64,000 nucleotides of DNA from Eublepharis macularius (taxonomy: Eukaryota > Chordata > Lepidosauria > Squamata > Eublepharidae): the NCBI RefSeq assembly GCF_028583425.1, contig NC_072801.1, positions 62,511,766-62,575,765 of the forward strand, written 5' to 3'. The notes beneath the pieces are model-generated. The model ran no database searches and was not told the origin of the DNA. It saw nothing but the letters and a program-made list of their open reading frames with translations. Both the position numbers and the translations under genes were made by a program. Within the stretch, counting starts at the first letter, position 1, and the number at the start of each line of letters is the position of its first letter. Below are positions 36,901-51,900 of this stretch, piece after piece.

Positions 36901-39900
36901 AGGAGGCATTCCGGGCCTACCTGAAGAGCAGAGAACCTCAGCTGCGCTACCGACCCCAGGAACAGGAGGCACTCCTGGCAGAGATTGTGAGACTGCAGGA
37001 GACTCCAAACTGCAGGCTAGGCCCTGCCTTCCTCTTTGGGCTCTGTCTGGAACATGCTGCCCGGGAGCTGGAACCAGGTCACCTGCCAAGGTTGATCGCC
37101 AGGATTGCTCAGCTGGTCAAAGAGGCTGTTTGGGTAAATGACAAATGTAGCTTGTTTCATGCTCTTTTATTCCAACTTGGAGGCCTCTCTCTCTTGTCCT
37201 AGGATTGTCCTCTTGAACCTAGGGTTGCCAGCCTTCAGATGATGCCTGGTATTTTCCTAGAATTGCAAAGGATCTCCAGACTACAGAGATCATTTCTCCT
37301 GGAGAAAATGGCAGCTTTGGAGGGTGGGCTGTGTGGCATTATGTTGCTGCTGAGCTCCCTCTCCTCCCTAAACTCCACCCTTCACAGGCTCTGCCCCCAA
37401 ATCTCTAGGACTTTCCCAGTCTGGAGTTAGCAACCCTACTCATACCCTTACTGATACCTTGCCAGCCTCTTGGTGGGGCCTGGAGATCTTCCAGAATTAC
37501 AACCAATCTCCAGACAAAATAGATCACTGGCTGCTTTGGGGAGGGAGAATCTATGGCATTATACCCAACTGATGTCTTGCCCCTCCCCAAACCCTGCTCT
37601 CCCCAGGCTCCACCTCCCAAATCTCCAGGAATTTCCCTATCTGGAGTTGGCAACCCTAGTATGCATACAATATCTGGATTTGACATTCAACCATGCTCTG
37701 GAATCTCGTGTTCTGAGTAACTTTTGTCTCTTTAAAAAATGTAGAATTTGAGCCTTCAGGGTTCTAGATAGAAGACTGGAAGTTTCTCCATCCCCTTCCC
37801 CTCCTTTTTCTCCCCACTGCCACCCACTTCCTTAAAAATCATATCAGAAGCCGGAAGTGCTTTCAAGTTGCAGCTGACCTATGATGAACTCATAGGTTTT
37901 TCAAGGCAAGAGACAAACACAGGTGATTTGCCGTTGCCTACCTCTGTGTAGCAACCTGGACTTCTGTGGTGATTCTCCTTCCAAGTTTTAATCAGGGCCA
38001 ACCTTATTTAGCTTCCTAGATCAGATGAGATAAGGCTAGCCTGGGCAATCCAGGCCAGGGTATTAAGCACACTTCTGGGGAGTAAACCCTTAGTTCAGTG
38101 GGATATGCAATTGCATTGAAGGGCAGGCCAGGACCTGTTTCAGAGAATACATAGGAAACTATTACATAGGAAACTCCATGTGAGCTGTGCTGAGCTCCTT
38201 AGAAGAAGTTCTCTGCAGACACATGCATCCCTTCAGTGGTAAGTGTGCTGTAGAAGCGTATTCACTGCTCTTTGAGCAAATGTACAGCCTTTTTGCCTAG
38301 ATTGGACCCAGGAGGAATATGTTCTTCTCATTTGGGAAAAATGCCAGGTTTGTGCAGTGCGGATTGGCTGAACCTTGTGGAATAGTTAGAGTGTCGAACT
38401 GTGATCTGGGAGGCCCAGGTTCAAATCCCTGCTTTGCCGTGGGAGCTTGCTGGGTGACCTTGGGCCAGTCACGCACTCTCAGCCTAAACCGCCTCACATG
38501 GTTGTTGTGAGGATAAAATGGTGGAGAGGAGAATGATGTCATCCACTTTGGGGGTCCCACTTTTCAGACTGTGCACAGTGTTGATAGGGCAGTCCAACTT
38601 GCACCCCTCTCTGAGAAGCTTTTAAAGTGTTTTAAACCTTTAAAAAAAGGCTGTACACCTTTTAAGGCCCTGACCTGGATAGCCCAAACAAGCTCAATCT
38701 TGTCAAATCTTGGAAGCTAAGCAAAGGCATCCTTGTTTAGTAATGGGATGGGAGACCTCCAATGAAGATCAAGGGTGCAGAGGCAGGCCATGGCAGACCA
38801 CCTCTCTTAGTCTCGTGCCTTGAAAATCCCAGCAGGGCCTCCATAGGTCAGCTGTAATTTGATGGCACTTTCTACCACCACGCCTTTTAAGAAACAATTT
38901 TTGATGTGTGTAAAGAAGTTTCAAAATATATCAAACAAACCATATGATCAGATAAACATGTCAAGGACTTGAAGGAAAAAAAGAAAATGGACAGGTAGTT
39001 CACCTGTACCATGGGAGGAAAGGCAAGTGGGAGTTGATTGAGAGGCTGTACGTATGCTTCTATAGAAGCAAAGGAGGGAGATATATATAGTGTTCACTCC
39101 ACAACCAAAACACCCTCACCCACTTCTGTCCACAGATGTATCTGGACATCCCTGTTTAAATGCGGCAAACAAGTAAAGACATTTCCTCCTCAGCTCTTCC
39201 AGTACACATAAGCTTATTTTCCTGTAGCTTAGGTCTGGCAAGGATGTAAGAAGCTACATGTTCATTCCAATTCACACAGTTAATTTTCTCCCTTTGATAT
39301 CCTTCCTAGGACAAGATAAAAGAGATTGGAGATCGGCAGCCAGAAAAGTGAGTGGGAGCTGAGATTGTTTCCCAGCCTCTGAAAGGCAGTGTAATGCTTA
39401 GTCCAGGATCATGAGGAGGTGTTATCCTCAGAATATATGTCACAGTGCAGTCCTAAGCGGAGTTACACCCGTCTGAGTCCATTGAAGTCAATGGGCTTAC
39501 AAGGTGATAATTGTGCTTCGGGATGCATTGCTTCTGCCGAACGGTTGATGAACCCTGGGCATTGCCAAGATGGTCTTTCTTCCGTCTCTATTTCAGTCTT
39601 TTCCAGGCCTGGAATCTTGGTTCTCTTTGATAAAATGTGTGTAGTAAGTCTCCAAGCTTGGAGGTGGGTGGTGAACCCCTAGAGAGGTGCTGTTTTCCTT
39701 GCTGCTTTTGCAAGGACCTGCTGCTAGTACACAGATGTGCAGGGAGCATTTCCTGCTGTCTCTTTGCATGTGCATAAGGAGAAACAGCAGGCCTATGGGG
39801 TGAAGCCCCTCAGCAGTGGAGACGCTTTCCTTCATGCACAGGCAGGTTCGGAGGCCACCCTCCCTGTGTGTATGCTCCACACATACAAGCAGTGCAGAAC

Positions 39901-42900
39901 CACCACCACCAATGAAATCGTAACTGTGGCTCCTCTTCCTGTAACATGATTGCGATGTAACATGCTTGCAGCTCAATGGCTCCCAAGTTGCCTTGTACAA
40001 ATACCAGTGGGTGATGGATTAGGATCTGGGTGACTCAGGTTTGATTCCCTGCTTGGCCATGGAAGCCTGCTGGGTGATCTTGGACCAGACACATACTCTC
40101 AGCCTAACCTGCATCAGAGAGTTGTTGTGAAGAAAAATGGAGGAGAGAAGAATGGTGTAAGCCGCTTTGGGGAGAAAGACATGGTATAAATGAAGTAAAA
40201 TTTAAAAAATGAAAGTGACAGATATTCTGGGATGCGTTAACTCCCCGTTTTCACTCTCAAGCTGGACTATGTAAACCTTCACTGGCTCGATTCAGACATA
40301 ACACAACACCATGGTTTATTGTAATGATGGTTACTTTGTGAAACTAGGATATGGGCCACAGATAATCATAAAAACCCTAGTTTCCCTCTGTCTTTAGTTT
40401 TTCCCCATAGAGACTTGTCTGGTATCCCAGCCTGGATTGCAGAGACGACAGCCAGGAATTAAGCCAGGCTTAAACCATGTTTGCACGTCACAGGGAACCA
40501 CAAGTAAAGAAACTCAGTTTGTTTAAGATCCTGGTTTGGTGTACCCTAACTATAGTTAGTGGAGTGGCTGGTATTCAGAAGATCACACTAACTGGCTAAA
40601 TTAAACCATTGTTTTGAATAATGTCTGAATCAAACCATTGTGCTTCATCCTTTCTGTTACAGACCAGCAGAGACATATAGCCATGTTGTTTCTGCCCTTT
40701 ACAAAAAAAAAAAATCAGGACACATGTGCACTGGACAGGCGCACACGGCTATTTAGGGGAAGACATGTCTCTGGTGTAAAATACAATGGAAAAGGATTGG
40801 GAAGATACAATATCCTCCATATTGTGGGCAGCAAATGGTTAACAGTTGCACTGCCCTGAAAATGAATTGCCCTGAAAAATATGGCAGTCATAATTTCCCA
40901 GAAAGCAAATTGGAAAGCCCTTCAGTAGCACATGAAATAAGGCAAATTGCAAATTCACAAGTAACAAAGTAAGAATCAATTCTCTGATGTCCTTTGGAAA
41001 CAAAGTTCACCAAGAAACTCTGAACTCCGCATGAACTCTGAAAATGTGTGGAATGGATTGAATTCCAAATATCCAGCCCAGCTGTCGTTGTAACACCCCA
41101 GCCGACAGGCAGCTGCTCCTTTGTGGCAGGTGGGAGCACCCCCCTGTCACTCACTGCTAATCCTCCTTTCTTCTGTCTGATTCTCACAGCCAACAAGACA
41201 AAGGTGAGACGGGCAATCTCAGCATTGAGGAAGTGGCTGCTGACTTGCGCCCCCTCATGCTCTGGATGGCCAACTCGATGGAGCTTCTCAACTTGGTGCA
41301 AAAGAGGGTCTTGGACATCGAGAAGGACCTTGACTTAGAGGGTGAGCGAGGCAACCTGCATTCTCTAGGTTCATGGTAGGCTGGAGGAGTGCTGCATCAA
41401 AATTAGTACATTAAGAGGGTGGTCCAAAAAAGCAGGACTCCTTGAGTTTCTCCAGAAGATGATGGAGGTGGAAGAAAGAGGTGGGAGTCCTAGGTTTTCT
41501 GGAAAGGGCAGAGGAGCAAGGGAGCATATGGGTTGCCTGTAGAATGAGGGAGGGGAAAAGGCTGCTCTAAGAGCATCTCATCCATTTTATGTCAGCTCGT
41601 GGTTTTCCTCAAGAATGCTGGAGAATCAGACTTTGATGTGCTGATTGTTCTCTGCTAGCAATCCTGAGCTCAGCTCATAGAACCACAGATCTCAAGGTTT
41701 CCTGTAGAAAAATGACTGTCACACCAATTTTTAAAGTTCACCATTCACACTTCCAATTTTCTCTGTCATCATCCCGGCAGGAGCTTCCCACAATGCTTTG
41801 CTCTCCAGCGATCTGGAGACATGCGATGAGGCGATGGCAGTCTTGGACGAAGTCATCATGTCCACATTCCAGCAGTCTGTGTACTACCTCACTAAGGTGA
41901 GTAGCATCCCCTGATGATCACTGGCATCCCACTTCCTCCCGTTTCACCCACTGGCCTGCCTTTTGCCATAGTCGGCATTTCTAACCCCTTTCTCACCCTG
42001 TAGACTCTGTATTCTGCTCTTCCTGCATTGCTGGAGAGTAACCCCTTCACAGCCACAGCTGACCTGTCCCATGTGCCGGAGCTGAGCAGCATGCCTGAGG
42101 GGATCCGTGGGACTCTTGCCATCTACCAGGCTACTCTTGAGCTGACCCGTGATTGTGACCTGCACCCCGATCTCGTCTCGCAGACCTTTGGATACCTCTT
42201 CTTCTTCTCTAATGCCTCACTCTTTAACACCCTCATGGAGAGAGGTGAGTCTAGACTTGGTCTTTTAGGCATGGGGGGGGGATTAGGAGGGGGGGCAATT
42301 GGCAGTGATTCTTCAATTCTTTGGGAAAAGACCAGTTTTTAATGAGGTAGAGATGATGCCCTGACATGGATGGCCCAGGCTAGTCCAATCTTGTCTGTTC
42401 TTTGGAAGCTAAGCAGGGTCAGCCCTGATTAGTAATTGGATAGGAGACCACCAAGAAAGTCCAGGGTTGCTACATGGAGGCAAGCAGTCACAGACCACCT
42501 CTGAATGTCTCTTGCCTTGAAAACCCTCAGGGGTCGCCATAAGTTGATTGGCAGCATTTTCCACCACCAAAGGTCATGGAATTTAGTGGAACCAGGATTT
42601 CAAGGTGATTATGGATAGGATTGGGCCCTAGAAGGATAGAGTAGAGAGCCTTGGAATGCAGTCCACAAGGACCTTCTAGAAAGAAAATCCTTGTAAATTA
42701 AGTTCCCACTTTGAATCTTACTCGGTGACTTTGGGCCAGTTATTCTCTCTCAGCCTAACCTACCTCACAAGATTGTTGTATGGATAAAAATGGGAGGACC
42801 ATGTGTATTGCCCAGAGCAATCTGGAGGAGAAAAATGTAATACAGAGATAAAGATGGAAAGAGGGACTGGGATATTCTTCAGGGCTTGTGATCAAACTTA

Positions 42901-45900
42901 TATGGGTTTTTAAAAAATTACTTTTTAGTGTTATATTTGTTCAACCATCATGGCATCTGCTAAAGTACCCTGGGGACATCAATTTGATGAAGGTGCTAAG
43001 AATTCTCCAACTCAATGTATTCCACAAAACTATAGTTCCCAGGTTGCTAGTGGAAGGGGAAGAGAATCTAGTTGTAATGGACCAAGTGCTTCAAGAGCTG
43101 GACTTCAGGCTTCTGTGAGAAGTGAGGACCGTCTAGTGGGACAGAGTAAGGAGTTGTGAAAATCAGAACTCCTGGGTTCTCTGAGTGGGGAATGAGATAT
43201 AATCTGGACTAGTGCAGAGAGCGTTTTCATTGATGGGGCTTTTGAGTGATGCTTGATTATGAAACTTTTTTTAAAAAGCAGGAGAAAGGCATTTGTAATT
43301 TGAATGACCGTTCTGGGCAACGGAGGTTCAACAGTCCTGTTACAAACCAACTGAAGCAAGATTGGCTTTAAGCCTCCTGTGCAGAAATGGCCAGAGAATT
43401 AAGAGCACTAGGTTCTGTTCATTGCTTCTCTACAGTGAAAGAATAAGTCCCTCTCAATGCCCCCCCCCCCACATTTCCTCCTATTTTCTGTCCTGGTCTC
43501 TGGCGGAAGCAGGCTGTTTCCTGCTTGTCCCAGAGTTCAGGGCTGCCCTGAGCAGGACCGGAAATCACCAGCCGGAGTGAGGCGGCTCCTCATTCAGCAA
43601 GTAGTGAGCTGGTGGGGGTGGGAGCCCAAGAGCGAGTGATTGACAGGAAAGTGCGGGGGTGGAGGGTGGGTCAGAGGTTGGGACTGGGAAGCATGGCCCA
43701 GGATTTGTCCTCAGACCCCTTTTTCCTTTCCAGGAAGTTCCCAGTCTCTGTTCCAGTGGGCCAAGGCGGTGCAAATCCGAACCAACCTGGATCTGGTGTT
43801 GGACTGGCTACAGGGAGTGGCCCTTGGAGACATTGCCACAGAGTTCTTCCGCAAGCTGAGCACCACAGCCAACCTGCTGTGTGTGCCCAAAAGCAGCCTG
43901 CTTCAGGTGAACAACAAGCCTTTGCCCTTGGAAGCCTTAAGGGAACAGAAGGCCAAATCTGGAAACAATTGGCTTGGGGAGAACTAGAGTTGCCAACTGG
44001 ATTGGGAAAGCCCTGGAGATTTGGGGGTGGAGCCTGTGGAGGGTGAGGTTTGTGGAGGGGAGGGAACATAATGGAGTATATTGCCATAGAGTCCACCCTC
44101 CAAAGCAGCCATTTTCTCCAAGGGAATTGGTCTCTGTAGTTTGGAGATGAGTTGTAATTCTGGGAGATCTCCAGGATCTCCCTGGTGGTTGGCATTCAGA
44201 GGTAGAGGTGTTTACTGCCCTTTCTCGCCTGAAGCACACAGTTCAAGGGTCTGAAGAAAGGAGAGTGTGCTGACAACCTTTTTATTTTTTAATTGCATTC
44301 TAGCATCAGGGTCCCACATATGGGAAGAAAAATGGGTACACTTTACTAGAGCTTTGGAGGGAAGGGTGTTCTGGGTCTGTTATCTCCATTTAAGAAGTTA
44401 ATTAGATTCCACACACCCCAATACTGCAAGACATTGTATGTCTTGGATGGGAGTGAGTATTGCAAGTTTGTGCTGTCCATAAAGGGATAATGCTCCGAGC
44501 CCTTTCTTGTAAAGAGAACTTGTGTATTTCCATGATTTCATTTAAATACTGGTTTTGCTATTGGGTGCAAATTGAGCAACCTGAGAATCTCAATATTCAT
44601 TTTTTAAAAGTTTTGAGCTCTCATAGCTGTGAAGATGGGCTTGAAACAGTACATGCAAAATTGTTCAGGTCTCAGAATTCAAGTTCCTTGGTACAGAATA
44701 GTATTTCTTTGTGTGAGCATCTACATCTATTTGTTTTGGAAGCCTGTGCTAGTTCTGCTGTCTGCTTTGTAGTATCTGGTGGCCTGAGCTGAGCTGGTTG
44801 ATCAGAGTGGAGGTGAAGCCTAATCATTTTGTTGGGTCTGGCAGCCGAAGGGGTGGGCTAGATGGCCTTTTGGTACATTTCCACTACTGCTGCAGCATTT
44901 TGTGATTTTTTTAGATAGGTTAATTTTTAAAAATCAATTGACTAAACAGGTCAAAAATGTTAATTATTTCATGAAAACTGCCTGTGGCAGATGCTATCTA
45001 GGGCCTCTTCTTTTCAGGTAAAGCTTGTCATGAGGGGTTAAGTGGTTGAACTGCGAATCAGCACTCTGATGGGCCGTTTCCACACGGCTTACCTTTTGCC
45101 AGGATGCAGCGTGATCTCGCGTGAAATTGTGCGATAACAGTGTGATCTTGCACGATAACAGCGTCTTCCTGGTGCGATTTCACGCACGAAGACGCTGTAT
45201 CCTGACAAAAGGTAAGCCATGTGGAAACGGCCCTGGTTTGAATCCCACTACTGTCATGAGCTCAGCAGGAGGCCATGGGTAAGCCACTCCTCCCAGCCTC
45301 AGCTGCCCAGCTGTATTGTGAAAATAATGATAACACTGACTTTGTTCACCGCTCTGATTGGGGCACTAATCTGTCTAGAAGCAAGCGCACTGTTAATATT
45401 ATTATAAGCATTTACAGACAAAGTCTGCATTGTGTCCTGCCAAATATTATTTTATTCTTAGGCAAATTGTGTTGGTTATTGAACACTCAAGTGTAGTCCT
45501 GGACTTAGTGATTCTGGAGCCCTGGGTAGAAGTCCAGGCTGGGACCCCAGAATAATTTCCTCCCCTCAAGGAAACCCCAGCCCCAAGCAAGGCACAGCCT
45601 GAGCTCTGCTGGATGGGCATGACTCAGCTGCTGCCATGACAAGCTGGCCGGAGGATAGGTGCAAGTAGGCCACACCTGGCCAAAGAGGGGAGGGAAGGCT
45701 TGTTGGCCATCCTTAGTCAACATGCACGCAGCTTCTGCAGCAGCTAAGAATCCTTCCTCCTGCGCTCCCCTACCTCAGCTTGCATGGAGGAATGAGGCGC
45801 CCTTCATGTGCCAACCTGCCCCCCACAAATACAGCAGCTCTGCTGCCACCTTGTGCATGGGCAGAAGCATCAATTCCTCACTTCCTAGGGATGGGGCGGT

Positions 45901-48900
45901 TGCTACCCTGAAACTGCTGCTGGCTGCTACAACAGAGAGGCACTGCAGTCATTAGCTGTCATGGGCTTTCCCCTCCAGACCGCCCCTGGTCAAGTAAAAA
46001 CTTATCAACCGTGTGCTTTTCATTGGGTGACAGCCCAGCTTTCTACTGATGGGACAGAAAATACAGTATCTGGATGAGAGAGAGAGACAGCCATTTCAGC
46101 ACAAAGGGGCTAGGTTAGGGCAGTATTGGTAACTGCTCTTCTGCTGTGTTCTGCTTGCACATAGGCACCTTGGTCCCGCCTGAGAAATGACTACCCGGCA
46201 CTGCTACCAGCCCAGCTCCAGCATGTACTCAGGAATTACCAGCTGGGACCAGGCCGCCTGGCTCCTGAGTGCTGGGACCCACCCGAGGAGGAGAGAGATG
46301 AGATTGCACACAGTAAGTGAGGAAAGCTCTTGTTCCCAAACCCACAGGATCTTTATCACTTAGAACTGCCATGGGTTTCGTTTCCGGCAGGGCTTCTGTG
46401 CCTTTCACAACCACATGGCAGACAGAAATTCAGCAAGCAAGATTTTCCCAACGCGGCTTCTTTTCCGCTACTCCCTGGATCGTCTTCGTCCTTCTGTGCA
46501 GCCCCACATTGGGACTGCGCAGGCGCAGGCCAGCCGCGGAAAAGATTTTTCTAGCTCTAAGAGATGTGAGGGGGACGTTCGGATCCACCGCGCATGCGCG
46601 CCGGTGTTCCCGCCAATTTTGAATGCATATATATCCGAACGTCCCCGGCATTCCCTCAGTTCCTTTTTCGCCGCCGTCGAAAAGGTTCTTATTGTCTAGC
46701 GTTCGTTTCAAGCGTCTCTTCGGAGTTTTGGATCGTTTCTTCTGCTGGTCGGTATTTTCCCCTTGACATCTGTCGGGAGATACCGTTCATTATGTCGCAG
46801 ACATCTTTGTTTAAAAAGTGTCATAAATGCGGCACTAAGATGACCCATTCGGACGGCCATGAGCTCTGCCTCATCTGCCTGGGCGAGGGGCATGTTGTCG
46901 AGCGCTGCTCCATTTGTATGTCCTTCACTCCGAAGGCAAGGAGTGATCGGAAGGCCAGGCTCCGTGCCTTCTTGTGGGATGCCAACCTTCTCCCCCCCAA
47001 GCCGTCAGGCTCTTCGGGAGATAGGCCGCGCTCCGCCGCTCCGTCACCGGCGCCGTCTCGTAAGTCGCCAGAGCCGCTCCCCTCGGAACCGACGGGGCAA
47101 CCCGTTCCGGAGGCCCGTCCTGATTCCGGTTCCGGGGATCGTCCTTCGAGCCGGAAGGCCAAGAAGCGTTCCGCGCCCAAGCCGAAGTCCTCCTCCAAGC
47201 CTTCGGTTCGGGAGGCTGTTTCGGAGCCCCCGTCCAAGAAGGCCAAGGCGAAGTCGAGGGCCAAGGGCCGTGCATTGTCCCCAGCTCCGACTGTGCTGCC
47301 TGGTTCTCCGGCCGAACCAGTCCTGATACCCGACGATGTGGTGAGTCTCCACACCCCGTCGCCTCCTTGCACGCCTCCTCCGTCGGTTCCCGAGGAGTTT
47401 ATGCCGTTTCCGTCTTTCCCGGAACCGTTCCAATCTTTTGAGCGCTCCCTGCCGTCCGCCCCGGCGCCTTCAGAGGCCTCCGTTCCACTGCCGTCTACCT
47501 CGTCGGTTCCGATGCCTCTTCGCTGGCCTGCCCCGGTGCCTGCTCCTCTGCCCCCTTGCCAGCCGGTCGCGGGGGTTGGGAACATGACCTCCTGGCAGGA
47601 TTTTGTGGCGTGGTTCCAGCAGTCGCTGCCCTTCCTGCAACATCCGTCGGTTCCGATGGTCTCCGTTCCGGCTCAGCCAGTCGGGCTCCCAGCACCCGCT
47701 CCTCCACCTCCGGGCTTACCTCTGCGACCGCCGGTTCCTGCAACTTATCCGTCGGCCCCGACCGCTCACCGGTCTTCGGTTCCGACGCAAACCTCGCCGG
47801 AGTTTTCGGATTCCGAGGATGATGAAGGTCTGGCGTCACCGTCGGAGTGCTCTTCAGACGCGGCCTCGGATCCTTCCCCGGATGACACCGTGGGTGGGCC
47901 CCGCTCATCGTCCCCGAATGACGATTACAGGCTATTCTCCGAACAAATGGTGCGGATGGCCGCCGCGCTGGAGATAGACGTCTCCTCCACGACCTCCAAG
48001 CCCAAGAGTAAGCTGCTGGAGGCGCTGTATTCCGGGTCCCCCGCGTCGGTGGCGTTTCCCCCTGTGGAGGATTTTGTTGATAACGCTCTCGCGCTCTGGC
48101 AGGCGCCGGCGTCCCTGTCCGCGACGGCAAAGAAGGTGGAACGGTACTACCGTTTAAAGCAAGATGATTGCCCGTACCTCTTCAATCACCCGAAACCCTC
48201 GTCGATCGTAGCTGAGGAGGGTCAGGCTCGGTTCCGTTCCGGTTCCTCGTCGGCCCCGGCGGACCGAGAAGGCAGGAAGCTGGATGGCGTGGGCAGGAAA
48301 CTCTACTCATCCGCGTCTCTGGGATTCCGTATTGCCAACTTCCAGGCCATAATGGGATCCTATAATCTCTTCCTGTGGAAGAGGCTGTCTTCTTACCTCT
48401 CCGACCTCCCGGAGGATCGCCGCCACCTGGTTAAGGCCCTCCAAGCCGAGGCCGTGAAGCTGTCAAAACAGCAAATGACGGCTGGCAAGGACGCCGCCGA
48501 CTCTGCAGCGCGAGCGATGGCAACTTCGGTGGTCCTGCGTCGGCACGCCTGGCTCCGGTCCACGGCCCTGCCTCCAGAGAAGAAGGCGAAGGTGGAGGAC
48601 TTCCCGTTCGAGGGGCCCCAGCTCTTCTCGGAGAAGACGGATGAGTCCCTCTCCCTGATGAAGAAGAATCAGCAGACGGCCAAGTCCCTCGGGGTCGCCC
48701 CCTCAGCCCAGTCGTCGGGTCCGAGGTATCGCTATGGTCGGTTCCGATCCTACCAGACCCCTTACCAGCCTTACCAGCAGCGTCAAGGGCGCTTCTTCTC
48801 GGGCCAGTCCTACGGTCACCGATCCTACTCTGCCCAGCAGCGTCACCCTTCCAGGCGCTCCGGCCGGTCCAAGGGCAGGCAACAGCCCTCTTCGCCCAAG

Positions 48901-51900
48901 CCTTCGACCTCGGCGCAGAAGCCCTCGGTCTTCTGACTGCGCCTGAACGCTCCCCCGTTGGCCTCCGAGGGTGCTTCCTCTGCTGCCCAGTTTCTGGACA
49001 GGCTTCGACCTTTTTTGCCCTGTTGGCAACGTGTTACTTCTGACGCTTGGGTCCTGTCCATTGTGGCCCATGGTTACAAGTTAATGTTTACGGATGCACC
49101 CCCTCTCTCTCTCCCTCCCCGTTGTTCTCCATGTTGTGATGTTGTGTTACACAATAATGTTATGGAGTTGGTTACCAAAGGTGCTGTCCGGGTGGTCAAT
49201 GTCTCTACTTCCCCATGGGGCTTTTACTCCAGATACTTCCTTGTGGATAAAAAGGGTGGAGGTTCCCGGCCCATCTTAGACCTTCGAGGCCTCAATGGTT
49301 ATTTGAAGGCTGAGAAGTTTCGCATGCTGACCCTGGCGCGAGTCATGGAACTCCTGGAAGTGGGCGTCTGGCTGGCCATTCTAGACCTGAAGGATGCCTA
49401 CTTCCACATTTCTATATTTGAGGGCCACAGGAAATACCTGCGGTTTGTGTATGGGAATTCTGTGTATGAATATACAGTGTTGCCCTTCGGACTAGCCTCT
49501 GCACCCAGAGTGTTCACAAAGTGCATGGCCACCGTAGTGGCATGCCTGCGGTCCCAGGGTTGCTTTATCTACCCGTACCTGGATGACTGGCTCCTGGTGG
49601 GACCCTCGCCTGACTCTCTCCAGGCCCATATTGCCCTCACTTTGTCCGTGCTGGCTAGGCTGGGCTTGGTGGTTAATGGGGATAAGTCTATCCTGACCCC
49701 AGGCATGGCCATTAGGTTTATTGGGGTCCATTTCAATTCCCTGCTGGGTAGAGCCTACCTGCCCCCTGACCGGTTGGCCAGGCTTTCCGCTTTGGCCCGG
49801 CATTTTATGCATTGCCGGTATCAGACTGCCCTTTTGGTTCAGACTCTGTTGGGCCTTATGGCCTCCACCACAGGGGTGGTTTTCTTTGCGCGCCTGCGTA
49901 TGAGGCCTCTGCAAAACTGGTTTGTCCGGAGGTACAACCCCCTCACCATGGGTCTGCACCAGAGGTTTTCCATCCCCAGGGTGGTGCTGCGCTCTCTGGC
50001 CTGGTGGACTGTCCCTGGAAACCTGTCTGAAGGTTGTCCTTTCGGCCCCTTCCTAGCCGAGGTCACGGTTTATACCGATGCCTCCAACTTGGGATGGGGA
50101 GGGCGCTGTGGACAGCTTTCGGCTCAGGGCATCTGGTCCCCATCTGAGGCATCCATGCATATCAACCTTCTTGAGCTTAGGGCGATCCGTTACTCCCTCG
50201 CTTCTTTTGCAGATGCCATTCGGAACAGGAGGGTTCAGGTCCTGTCGGACAATACCACGGCCTGCTACTACCTCAACAAGCAGGGGGGAACGGTCTCGCT
50301 CAAGCTCTGCAAGGAGGCAACGACTCTATGGAATTGGGCCATGGTCAACAACGTCCTTCCCAGAGCCGTGCACATTGCCGGGGATCTCAACACCTCGGCG
50401 GATGCGCTGAGCAGGGTGTTTCTGCCTCAGCACGAGTGGTCCCTAAACAGGGTTTACCTCGACCAGGTTTTCCGCACGTGGGGCACGCCGTTGGTCGACC
50501 TCTTCGCCACTGCCCGCAACAAACAGGCCCCGCTGTTCTGCTCCCGGGCCGGCATTGGCCGCCACTCCCTAGGGGATGCCTTCCAAATACCTTGGTCCCC
50601 AGGGCTCTTTTATGCCTTCCCGCCCTTTCCGCTCCTGTACAAGGTTCTTTCCAGGGTCAGGGCCTACCGAACCCGCTGTATCCTCGTTGCCCCTCGGTGG
50701 CCTCGCCAGGATTGGTTCCCCCTTTTGCTCTCCCTGTCCCAGGGGCGATGCCTCCCCCTGCCTCACGCCCCGGACCTCTTAACCAGGGACGGGGTGTGGC
50801 ATCACGATGTGGCTGTACTGAATCTGGCTGCCTGGCTTCTGGGCAACCGGGAATGAACCTCTCTTCTGGGGTGCTTGGGGTGATCTTGAATGCCCGGAAA
50901 CCGTCCACCAGGTTGTCCTACCAGAGGAAGTGGTCACGTTTTTCCCGGTGGTTGGCCCCAAAGGGGGTTTCTCCCTTTAGTTGCCCGCTCCCTGTCATCC
51001 TGGACTACCTCCTGGATCTCTGCTCCCAGGGCCTTGCGTTTTCCAGTATTAAGGTCCACATGGCTGCAATCTCTGCCTTCCATGAGCAGATTGATGGGAA
51101 GACAGTTTTTACTCACTGGCTTTCCAAGCAGTTCCTGAAGGGCCTGTTCAAGACCTTCCCTCCTAGGGCCCATCCCATTCCGCAATGGAGTCTCTCCCTG
51201 GTTCTCTCCCGGCTGATGCTCCAGCCCTTTGAGCCTCTATCTTCTTGTCCCCTACCTTTGCTCACTCAGAAGGTGGCTTTCCTGGTAGCAATCACGTCCT
51301 CTAGGCGTGTTGGGGAGCTGTCTGCCCTGCGGTGTGACCCTCCCTTCCTGCAGTTTTTCCCTGGTACTGTCATGCTCCACACTAGCATGGAGTTTCTGCC
51401 CAAGGTAGTCTCAAGGTTTCACCTACAGCAAAAGGTGTTCCTCCCTTCCTTTTTTCCAACACCTTCATCCCCAGGGGAACGAGCACTACACACATTGGAT
51501 GTAAAGCGTGCTTTATTGTTTTATTTGCACCGCACCAAATGTTTCAGGAAGTCTCCTGCCCTGTTTGTGTGTTACTCTGGCCCTCGCAAGGGCTCACCTG
51601 CTTCTGCCCAGTCCATCTCTCGCTGGATTGTGTCTACGATTAAACTTTGCTATCAGCATGCTGGAGTCCAGTGTCCCTTGTTGGTTACCGCTCATTCCAC
51701 TCGAGCGCAAGCTGCTTCTGCTGCCTTCCTACGAGGAGTGCCGCTCCGGGACGTCTGCCAAGCTGCGACATGGTCCACTGCAGACACTTTCATCAAGCAC
51801 TATTCTGTGGATGTGCATGCACGACGTGACTCGGCTGTGGGCACAGCTGTCCTGCAGTCCTTGTTCAAGTAGACACTCACACCCGCCCCCATTGGTGAGA

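Noticed and set aside
46821-48130. Long antisense open frames under the DIRS ORF1
   Set aside because: These are shadows produced by the GC-rich proline/serine coding of the sense ORF.
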